Of a DNA stretch of 9,086 nt, positions 1-5,219 are shown piece by piece. The notes under the pieces are model-generated. The model searched no databases and was not told the DNA's origin. It saw only the letters and a program-made list of their open reading frames with translations. This stretch comes from Bacillota bacterium (GTDB lineage Bacteria > Bacillota > Bacilli > Alicyclobacillales > SLC66): positions 1-9,086 of the forward strand of contig JAJZZT010000029.1 in assembly GCA_021797415.1 (NCBI GenBank), in the 5' to 3' direction. How positions within the stretch are numbered: the stretch's first letter is position 1; every line of letters begins with the position of its first letter. The translations under genes were made by a program, and so were the position numbers.

Positions 1-223
1 CATCGGATACAAGGAGATCGTGCGCCATCTTCGCGGTGAAATAAGCCTGGATATGGCCGTCGATGAGATCAAACGCGCGAGCAGGCGGTATGCCAAACGG
101 CAACTGTCCTGGTACCGGACAGATCAGAGGGTGATCTGGTATGAAACTCCTGAAGATGGTATGATGGAACCGTTGTGTGCACAGATCATAAAATTTGTGT
201 CCCGGTCGGCGGAAACGGTCTGA
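1..223 (+). CDS. miaA: tRNA dimethylallyltransferase, C-terminal part (5' truncated by window)
   Basis: MiaA transfers a dimethylallyl group to N6 of A37 in tRNAs that read UNN codons; it is a soluble cytoplasmic enzyme. The visible part is the last 73 residues, read from base 2. It starts with IGYKEIVRHLRGE, the conserved GYKE segment near the end of the family's core. It then carries AVDEIKRASRRYAKRQLSWY, matching the family pattern of tRxYAKRQxtWfR, a tRNA-contacting helix. The C-terminus is short and charged, as is usual. The stop is TGA at 221-223. The next gene downstream is hfq, and miaA-hfq is the standard order in many bacteria, including Bacilli, which supports the call. There is no sign of damage. 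The start codon and the ATP-binding P-loop lie outside the window. Confidence 0.93.
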   Translation, partial: IGYKEIVRHLRGEISLDMAVDEIKRASRRYAKRQLSWYRTDQRVIWYETPEDGMMEPLCAQIIKFVSRSAETV

Positions 224-375
224 TGGAGGTCTGTGCCGATTTATGCGGGGTGGGTTTATCCGGGGTGTACACCGCGACGGCATCCCTGTTTGGCCCTTTG
301 GCTGAAAGGACAAGGAAGGACGAAGCAGGACAGAAAGTGTGCCGCGCGGGAATACGGTTTTGAGGGAGTACGAGC
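224..375 (+). other. miaA-hfq intergenic gap
   Basis: I see no recognised gene or strong promoter here. A 46-codon reading frame (ATG 223 overlapping the miaA stop as TGATG, stop TGA 361-363) fills almost the whole gap, but it has no good ribosome site and no recognised sequence, so it is treated only as a lead in the findings. The end of the gap (364-368, GGGAG) is the ribosome site for the ATG 376 start of hfq. Confidence 0.4.
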
Positions 376-627
376 ATGGGTCTGGAGGGCGCTTTGGTGA
401 CGACAACGAAACCGATTAACATTCAGGACAGTTTTCTGAACACCATCCGCAGAGAGAACATCCCGGTCGTCGTGTATCTTGTGAATGGATTCCAAATAAG
501 GGGATTTGTTCGCGCGTTCGATAATTTCACAGTGGTGGTCGAGTCAGACGGCAAGCAGCAGCTCATTTACAAACACGCCGTATCGACCTTCACACCCAAC
601 CGGCCTGTGCGGTTCGAGGCGGAATAG
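376..627 (+). CDS. hfq: RNA chaperone Hfq
   Basis: Hfq is an Sm-like protein that forms a hexameric ring, binds U-rich and A-rich RNA, and helps small RNAs act on mRNAs. The 83-residue product has NIQDSFLN at residues 15-22 (family N-terminal helix and proximal-face residues). The Sm1 segment [20 protein letters not shown] is at 37-56 and the Sm2 signature YKHAVST at 65-71. The C-terminal tail is very short, as in Gram-positive Hfq. Two starts are possible. ATG 376 has GGGAG (364-368) 7 nt upstream. GTG 397, in frame at codon 8, has GGAGGG (384-389) 7 nt upstream and would give a 76-residue protein whose N-terminus fits the family better. The gene follows miaA by about 150 bp. Identity is clear; the start is not. 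Confidence 0.97.
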   Translation: MGLEGALVTTTKPINIQDSFLNTIRRENIPVVVYLVNGFQIRGFVRAFDNFTVVVESDGKQQLIYKHAVSTFTPNRPVRFEAE

Positions 628-659
628 CCGGTTCGGTTGGATAGTTGTTCCCAGCGGGC

Positions 660-686
660 TTGTAAAGATGCCTTTTGTGGTATGCT
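660..686 (+). promoter_or_regulatory. Possible sigma-A promoter downstream of hfq
   Basis: TTGTAA (660-665, 4/6 to the -35 consensus) is separated by 15 nt from TATGCT (681-686). An extended -10 TG is at 678-679. The spacing is short, but the extended -10 compensates. Transcription would start near 693. It could feed the tRNA gene or, if it stops at the hairpin at 734-757, make a short RNA of about 65 nt. Confidence 0.35.
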
Positions 687-733
687 GAATGCGCGTAAAG
701 TCCCGTGCGTCAGCACTGACAGAGGGTACAAGG

Positions 734-757
734 CGCTCGCTGGCGGGCGGATTTTTT
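734..757 (+). terminator. Probable intrinsic terminator after hfq
   Basis: A 6-bp GC-rich stem (734-739 with 744-749, including one G-U pair) with a CTGG loop is followed by GA and six T residues (752-757). It is short for a terminator but has the correct layout. It would end the miaA-hfq transcript, or a short RNA starting near 693, just before the tRNA promoter. Confidence 0.45.
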
Positions 758-765
758 GGTATACT
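757..765 (+). promoter_or_regulatory. Extended -10 promoter element for tRNA-Thr
   Basis: TGG-TATACT (757-765) is a good extended -10 element. No -35 match exists at 16-18 nt upstream, where the terminator hairpin lies. The start would fall near 771, a few bases before the mature tRNA 5' end at 777. The element directly abuts the T-run of the preceding terminator. Confidence 0.5.
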
Positions 766-776
766 AAGTGGTGTCG

Positions 777-849
<73 letters not shown>

Positions 850-851
850 CC

Positions 852-940
852 TTAAAGAGCCTGTTCAAAAAGTGGGCAGGTAAGACTCACGCAGTGCAAT
901 GGGCCGGGGAGTTCCGCCCACTTTTTGAACAACCTCTTAA
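852..940. repeat. Short hairpin element with terminal inverted repeats (MITE-like)
   Basis: The left arm 857-877 and right arm 916-936 are inverted repeats matching at 19 of 21 positions, with a 16-bp perfect core TGTTCAAAAAGTGGGC. They enclose 38 bp. TTAA occurs at or 1 bp from both outer ends (852-855 and 937-940), suggesting a TTAA target duplication, although the left copy is offset by one base. The element lies 2 bp after the tRNA gene. It carries no ORF. It could be a MITE mobilised by an IS with the same ends, or a long hairpin ending tRNA transcription; it lacks a T-run after the stem, so a classical terminator is less likely. Confidence 0.6.
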
Positions 941-947
941 GACCTTG

Positions 948-1003
948 ATTTGACGGGCTTTCTCGGTTATCCGGGAAGCCCGTTAATCTTAGACCCGTCA
1001 AAT
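948..1003. repeat. Overlapping inverted repeats at the end of the integrase remnant
   Basis: ATTTGACGGG (948-957) is the exact reverse complement of CCCGTCAAAT (994-1003). Inside it, ACGGGCTT (953-960) is the exact reverse complement of AAGCCCGT (976-983). The two hairpins share bases 953-957 and so exclude each other. The repeats span the stop codon of the recombinase remnant (967-969). No T-run follows on either strand. The repeats could be a recombination or protein-binding site, or a weak terminator for the minus-strand gene. Confidence 0.5.
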
Positions 1004-1311
1004 ATCCGCCAAATCTTCTTATCTGGGCTGTTGCTGAATACCCAATCTAAGGCAATGACGGCTTCTCTCGCCATCTTCTCCGTGACGTGTCCATATATAT
1101 CCGCCGTAATATGAGTCGAAGAATGACCAAGCCGCTCACTCACCGTTTTCAACGGTACGCCTGCCTCTAACAGAAGAGTAGCGTCACTCCATACATCGCC
1201 GAGCATGCACGTTTGCTCTTGATGCTGTCGCAGCCATTCACGCACCATCCGTATCACGTCCTCGCTTACTGGGAGTAGGCGTCTTGACTGCTCCGTTTTT
1301 GGCGGTCCACC
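967..1311 (-). pseudogene. Tyrosine recombinase (phage-type integrase) remnant
   Basis: This is the C-terminal catalytic part of a site-specific tyrosine recombinase. The frame opens after a TAA (1312-1314) with PPKTEQSRRLLPVSEDV, the family's beta-hairpin segment with its catalytic lysine (PKT.xSRR). It then reads LGDVWSD, which in intact relatives leads into a GLVF segment. Here it jumps straight to ATLLLEAGVPLKTVSERLGHSS, so about 50 codons appear deleted in frame at about 1182/1183. The deletion removes the H-x-x-R box (usually HDLRHTHATLLLEAG). The later histidine (LGHSS) and the tyrosine nucleophile (HITADIYGHV) remain. The core-binding domain and first catalytic arginine are also absent. 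The remnant cannot be active. Its place beside tRNA-Thr, reading toward the tRNA, suggests a decayed integrative element. Confidence 0.85.
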
Positions 1312-1373
1312 TTACTCGGTATGGCGATTCTAGCAGAAGTCGTGGCGGAACTGCTGCCGGACAAGGCGGATGA

Positions 1374-1528
1374 GTCACAGCGTTAGATCAACGTCATGAC
1401 GATGTACCCTGCGGAAGTCACATTCGGCAGATTTTAAGTGGTGAGCGTCTGACGAGCTCCGCTGACCGTGCCAGAAATTTTATCGAAGAGGTCATCGCCA
1501 GCCGGGGATTTGAGATTTGTCCATTGAG
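1374..1528 (+). pseudogene. 5' fragment of unrecognised ORF split by the IS
   Basis: An open frame of about 52 codons runs after a TGA (1371-1373) into the left end of the IS, where it would stop at TAA 1551-1553. Its sequence looks protein-like and charged, for example ADRARNFIEEVIASRGFEIC. If the IS and one target copy are removed, it continues in the same frame into 3638-3719. It has no ATG, GTG or TTG start before the insertion point, so its own 5' end is missing or frameshifted. A neighbouring frame (ATG 1321, 21 residues, stop TAG 1384-1386) could be its displaced beginning. I do not recognise the family. Confidence 0.4.
1523..1528. repeat. Left target-site duplication of the IS (ATTGAG)
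   Basis: ATTGAG here is repeated exactly at 3632-3637, directly outside the two inverted repeats. Six base pairs fits the IS1634 family. The following CT also matches (CT at 1529 and at 3638), so an 8-bp reading is possible, but the 6-bp choice makes the inverted repeats align from their first base. Confidence 0.75.
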
Positions 1529-1544
1529 CTCATCTTTGACAGTT
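1529..1544. repeat. Left terminal inverted repeat of the IS
   Basis: CTCATCTTTGACAGTT; it differs from the other end only at positions 5 and 6. Confidence 0.8.
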
Positions 1545-1641
1545 CCCCAGTAACGATGCGGGTTTGTAGGTCCTGTTTTGCCCTACAACCTCGAAAATTC
1601 CGTCTCGACGGGGTCCGGGCCTCTCGGTTTCGGTTGTTGGT

Positions 1642-3428
1642 TCAGGAAAAGGGACGGGTTGACGTATCGTGTACCTGAATCGCCTTGGCGGGCAGAGGAA
1701 TGGACAGCGCCTGCAGCACGTCGCGCAGCCGGGACGGCGGTGGCGGAACGCTGAGAAATTCCTTACCCAGAAACTCTGCCTGGAGCGCATGCCACCGGCT
1801 CAGTTCCTTCACGATCCACTCTCCCGTGTAATAGCGGTCATGCAGTTCCTCCAGGCGTCTTGTGCGCTCCTCACTCTCGTCAATCTGCTGCACTTCTTGG
1901 TCCTGCTGTTCCCATGAGCGCCGGTACATCACCTGGATCTCCTGCTCAAACAGATAGGCCGGCACACAGATGAAAATGTGCCCGCGCACCCGCTTCTCAT
2001 TCCAGTGGACCATCGGTCCGACATCCAGGAAGTTCTTGATCTCCCGAAACGCCCGCTCCACGTGCAAGAGCGTCTTATACGAGGTCACCACCTCGACCGT
2101 CGGCAGCGCGGTATTGGTCTTGATCACAAACAGGCCATCGCGCAACGCTTCTTTGGCCAGCGCAGCCTCATTTCGCGTATAGGTGATCCACTGTCCGTCG
2201 AAGTCCACCGTAAAGAATTCCTGGACGCCCCTCCGGGTGAGGATCTCGCTCACTTTGAGCATCACGGACTGCGCGCCGGGTTTGCGTCCTCGATGCGGCG
2301 TGTCCAGCCGCTGTTGCAGTTCGGGCAGAGCGTTCTGTGCTTCTTCCAGGGCAGTCACACGAAACGCTTCATCCGCCTTCGCCTTGATCGGGTTGTGGCA
2401 AAGCACGTAACGGGTATCCGAATCTTTCTCGTCATCGTCCACCTGTGTCGCGGAAACCTCCCGAAAGCTCAGGTTGTCCCGCAGTTTCGTATAGCCGGCC
2501 CCATCGCGATACCGTTCCAAGAGGGCGTCGCTGACCACCCGGCCTCGCTTGTGGTAGCCGACAATGTACGGATACTGGAGCTGCGCGAGGAGTTGGGTAT
2601 TTTTCTTGGTTACCGTGCCACGATCGCCGACAAAGACGCACTGCTCTACGGAGAACTCTTTCTTGAGGCGCCCCAGAATCTCTTTGACGGTGCTTTTGTC
2701 CGGGGTACTCCCAGAGAACACCTCGTGGGTGATGGGCAACCTGTCCGGGGTGACGAGCAGTCCCAGTCCACCTGCTCCAGATCCGGACGGTGCGTGCGCG
2801 AGTAGCCATGCTCGGCGATCAGGCAGTGATGTTCGGTGACATGCGTGCTTGTGAGGTCGTACAACACAAGCGACAGGTGGAAGTTCAACAAGTCGGTCAG
2901 GCGGTGGTAAATCCATTTCTCCAGTTGCGGCTTGATGTCCATGAGATCATCCAAGGCGCGGTAGAAGTGTGGGAGCTGCCACGACTCCTCGTCGAGTCCG
3001 GGCAAGTACATATCCTCGATTTTATGAAATAGGTTTAACTTGCTTGACGGATCCACGAGACGGTTGATGACCATCGCCTGGAGGTAGCGGGCGACGTCGA
3101 AGGTTACTTGGCGGTCCGCCAACTGATCCTGGATCGCTTGAGTCAGTTCCAACTGGTCCTATAAAAATTGGACCACGTAGGGTACGCCGAAGGAACGGGT
3201 GGATTGGGGGTGGAAATCGGCGAGCGAACCTGTCGCCCGGTTTTGTAGAAGCGACTCCAGAGTACGAATGAACTGCTGAATCTCGGTTTCGGAATAATGA
3301 TCGATGTTTCCGAGGCTGGAAATCCGGCGTTTTTTCACCGTTTTTCCTTCCCGGTACGACTCGACGATGTGCATGTAGCGGTAGGTGCGACCGTCCGGAC
3401 GTTTTGTGGAGACAATCTGAGCGAACAA
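1642..3428 (-). pseudogene. IS1634-family DDE transposase, broken by an amber codon and a frameshift
   Basis: The transposase would cut and join the IS ends. The restored length is about 595 codons, normal for the family. The N-terminus is MFAQIVSTKRPDGRTYRYMH (TTG start at 3428; a TGA just upstream rules out anything earlier). The frame hits TAG at 3161-3159 (after PYVVQFL) and then continues in the same frame with DQLELTQAIQDQL, as if a tryptophan codon had become TAG. At about 2765 one base is missing: LEQVD should run on as LGLLVTPDRLP, but the reading shifts. The frame used afterward is open to the stop at 1642. The presumed catalytic residues are all present: D in LVLYDLTST (about 2856-2858), D in VFVGDRGT (about 2623-2625) and E in ERAFREIK (about 2041-2043). 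Two lesions make it inactive unless suppressed. Confidence 0.88.
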
Positions 3429-3615
3429 AGAGGATCACCCTTGTCCATATTGTTACCACCATTATAGACGGTTGAGTGCAGATTGGGGAAAGGAAAAATC
3501 GAAAATGGACGATAATAGTTTGACCTACATTTCCGAACCCAAGCTGTGCTCCTGTGCGAAAAAATCCGCACCGTTACAGGGCTTTCACCAGATTCTTACC
3601 CTATTTTGGCGCGAC

Positions 3616-3631
3616 AACTGTCAAACTTGAG
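3616..3631. repeat. Right terminal inverted repeat of the IS
   Basis: The reverse complement reads CTCAAGTTTGACAGTT, matching the left end at 14 of 16 positions. Confidence 0.8.
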
Positions 3632-3637
3632 ATTGAG
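3632..3637. repeat. Right target-site duplication of the IS (ATTGAG)
   Basis: This is an exact copy of 1523-1528, directly outside the right inverted repeat. Confidence 0.75.
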
Positions 3638-3719
3638 CTACAGGATGAGGGACACGAAGGAGGAACGAACGGAGTGGATCGGGTACTGGAAGTCGGAAGA
3701 GACGGAGGTGCCGATTTGA
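3638..3719 (+). pseudogene. 3' fragment of unrecognised ORF split by the IS
   Basis: Joined to base 1528, this gives CPLSYRMRDTKEERTEW and then IGYWKSEETEVPI, ending at TGA 3717-3719. The frame is kept across the junction, and the charged, tryptophan-containing sequence looks like real coding DNA. With the left fragment the joined frame is 78 codons plus stop. The family is unknown to me. Another frame is also open here, so the coding claim rests on continuity with the left part. Confidence 0.4.
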
Positions 3720-3837
3720 GAAGAAAAAACTTGCGTGGCATACAACTTTAGGCGAGGGATTTTTCAATAATCAAGCGGGGCGCGCAACGGCAAAATCGAT
3801 CGGAGCGTGAAGGTGCGTGTTTGTGAGATCGTTCTGG
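3720..3837 (+). other. Non-coding stretch before the regulator promoter
   Basis: I see no gene, clear terminator or repeat here. It separates the accessory patch from the transport locus. Confidence 0.4.
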
Positions 3838-3866
3838 TTGGCAAACGCCCGATTAAATGGTATGTT
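3838..3866 (+). promoter_or_regulatory. Promoter of the GntR/LacI-type regulator
   Basis: TTGGCA (3838-3843, 5/6 to the -35 consensus) is 17 nt from TATGTT (3861-3866), with an extended -10 TG at 3858-3859. A perfect TATAAT at 3871-3876 lacks a -35 at proper distance. The start would be near 3873. Confidence 0.55.
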
Positions 3867-3884
3867 AATATATAATCATATCAT
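3862..3884. promoter_or_regulatory. Possible weak autoregulatory operator
   Basis: ATGTTAAT (3862-3869) and CATATCAT (3877-3884) resemble the two half-sites of the perfect palindrome at 5131-5151 at 6/8 and 7/8 positions. They are 7 nt apart instead of 5. The DNA is AT-rich, so chance is a real alternative. If real, the site would cover the -10 region and the start of the regulator's own transcript. Confidence 0.25.
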
Positions 3885-3907
3885 ATAGAAAAGAGGAGGT
3901 TCTGCTT

Positions 3908-5065
3908 GTGGCCGATTCTTTATACGAGTCGATTGCGCAGTATATCCTGGATGAAATCAAAAGTGGTCGCCTGAAACCTGGAGATCGGGTGTTGTCAGAG
4001 AAAGAACTCGCCGAGCGTTTCGAAGTCAGTCGTATGACATCGAAAAATGCACTTTCTAGGCTCGCACATATGGGTATAATCGAGCGTGTGAGGGGTAGAG
4101 GTTCGTTTGTCGCTCACGTTTCTAAACCGCTTCCATCGTCTGCGAGCGTTGTGGGCTCTGCGGGCGATCGGCTTGCGAAAAGGCGTGCGGCGGATTATTT
4201 GATCGGACTCATTATTCCGGGATTTTCCGATACTTACGGCACGTCATTCGTGCATGCCGTCGAGCGTCGCTGCGGAGAAGTCGGCGCCCACCTCGTCCTG
4301 AAGGATTCGTATGGTCGGAGAGAGGTGGAGGAAAATGCGATTGAAGCGCTGGTACGTCTTGGTGTGCGGGGTATTCTCGTCTTTCCTGTACACGGGGAGC
4401 ACTATAACCTTAAGATTCTGGAGTTAGTTCTGCGAGGGTTTCCGCTCGTCTTAGTTGATCGTGAACTTAAAGGTATACCCGCGCCGACCGTGCGAACTAA
4501 CAACGTTCAAGCGGCGCGGGATCTCACCGAGTATTTGCTAAATCTCGGCCATGTGCACATTGCGTTCATTTCTCCGCCGACTGATCATACGTCTTCCATC
4601 GTCGATCGTGTGGAAGGCTATATGGCTGCTTTTTCAGAGCGCGAGCTCAGTATCAGGGCCGATTATATCTATTTGGGGGTGAAATCGACACTGACACTGG
4701 CTCCTCTTTTCGAACATAATGAGGCGGTTGCGGAGGATGTTCACTCTCTGATGTCGTTTGTACGCGATCATCCGGAAATCACTGCTTACGTCGCCTGTGA
4801 GTTTGAGCTGGCTCTTCTCTTGGACATGGTGTTCGATCGGCTTGGCGGGCATGGTCAGAATCGGCCGGTTGTCGTCTGTTTTGACCATTATGAGGGTCCC
4901 TTTGAAGTGTGTCGGTTTTCCCATGTGCGCCAAGACCAAGCTACCTTAGGGACAAAGGCAGTGGACGCGTTGATAGCCGAAATCCAAGGCGAGCAGGTGC
5001 CTCATTATGTCGAAATCCCGCATTCGATCATCGGGTGTCATGAAAATGAGAATTCGAAGAAATGA
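3908..5065 (+). CDS. GntR-LacI fusion transcriptional regulator (AraR type)
   Basis: This is a cytoplasmic DNA-binding regulator of 385 residues, the usual length for AraR-type proteins. Residues 4-70 form a GntR winged helix-turn-helix: LYESIAQYILDEIKSGRLKP, then GDRVLSEKELAERFEVSRMT and GIIERVRGRGSFV. After a linker, residues 95-380 form a LacI/periplasmic-binding-like sensor, with LIGLIIPGFSDTYG, a GVRGILVFP strand and a FPLVLVDRELKG segment. The GTG start at 3908 is set by AAGAGGAGGT (3891-3900), 7 nt away. The known family represses sugar-use genes until a sugar binds. Here it lies just upstream of, and in the same direction as, an Opp-type import operon, and the perfect inverted repeat at 5131-5151 is its likely target (inference). 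The ligand cannot be told from sequence. Confidence 0.9.
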   Translation: MADSLYESIAQYILDEIKSGRLKPGDRVLSEKELAERFEVSRMTSKNALSRLAHMGIIERVRGRGSFVAHVSKPLPSSASVVGSAGDRLAKRRAADYLIGLIIPGFSDTYGTSFVHAVERRCGEVGAHLVLKDSYGRREVEENAIEALVRLGVRGILVFPVHGEHYNLKILELVLRGFPLVLVDRELKGIPAPTVRTNNVQAARDLTEYLLNLGHVHIAFISPPTDHTSSIVDRVEGYMAAFSERELSIRADYIYLGVKSTLTLAPLFEHNEAVAEDVHSLMSFVRDHPEITAYVACEFELALLLDMVFDRLGGHGQNRPVVVCFDHYEGPFEVCRFSHVRQDQATLGTKAVDALIAEIQGEQVPHYVEIPHSIIGCHENENSKK

Positions 5066-5130
5066 TATTTCTGATTTTTCGAAGAAGAGACAAAAAAGAT
5101 GGTATATATATTAAGATGCTTAGCACACTT

Positions 5131-5151
5131 ATGATATTGACGTAATATCAT
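5131..5151. promoter_or_regulatory. Perfect inverted repeat, likely operator
   Basis: The arms ATGATATT (5131-5138) and AATATCAT (5144-5151) are exact reverse complements around a 5-nt centre GACGT. The -35 box TTGACG lies across the centre, so a bound protein would block RNA polymerase. The regulator encoded directly upstream is the obvious candidate. Confidence 0.7.
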
Positions 5152-5165
5152 TTGCGTGTTAGGAT
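5137..5165 (+). promoter_or_regulatory. Promoter of the transport operon
   Basis: TTGACG (5137-5142, 5/6) is 17 nt from TAGGAT (5160-5165, 4/6), with an extended -10 TG at 5157-5158. The start would be near 5172, giving a leader of about 48 nt before ATG 5220. Confidence 0.65.
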
Positions 5166-5219
5166 GGCAACGTGCTAGCCACCAGATAGATTTTTATGTG
5201 GCTGAAAGGGGTTACTTGT

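Larger units (their letters stand above)
1529..3631 (-). mobile_element. IS1634-family insertion sequence, complete but with defective transposase
   Basis: The element is 2103 bp. The left end CTCATCTTTGACAGTT (1529-1544) and the reverse complement of the right end CTCAAGTTTGACAGTT (3616-3631) match at 14 of 16 positions. Both are bordered by ATTGAG. A second pair of inverted subterminal repeats, GTAACGATGCGG (1550-1561) and the complement of 3566-3577, matches at 11 of 12. The single transposase gene is on the minus strand and occupies most of the element. A TATAAT on the minus strand (3461-3466) could be part of its promoter, but I see no good -35. Exact ends and duplication indicate insertion by normal transposition, after which the gene decayed. 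Confidence 0.85.

Noticed and set aside
1978..2805. Long plus-strand open frame of 275 codons
   Set aside because: It lies antisense to the IS transposase, whose minus-strand frames carry the recognisable family motifs; this is a shadow.
850..3720. A second copy of the tRNA-Thr 3' end marking the far attachment site of an island
   Set aside because: I could not find a repeat of the tRNA 3' sequence in the window; if it exists it lies elsewhere.
3554..3751. Plus-strand open frame of 65 codons crossing the right IS end
   Set aside because: It begins inside the IS and crosses the insertion junction, so it cannot be an ancestral gene; the sequence shows no family features.
5058..5080. Possible terminator after the regulator gene
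   Set aside because: The stem AGAAA/TTTCT is only 5 bp of AT-rich pairs with a short T tract; too weak to call.
5165..5181. Sequence resembling a catabolite-response (cre) site in the operon leader
   Set aside because: Only the left half (TG..AACG) fits; the right half diverges from the consensus.
5196..5219. Upstream in-frame ATG for the binding protein
   Set aside because: It has no ribosome site, while ATG 5220 has AAAGGGG at proper distance and starts a typical signal sequence.
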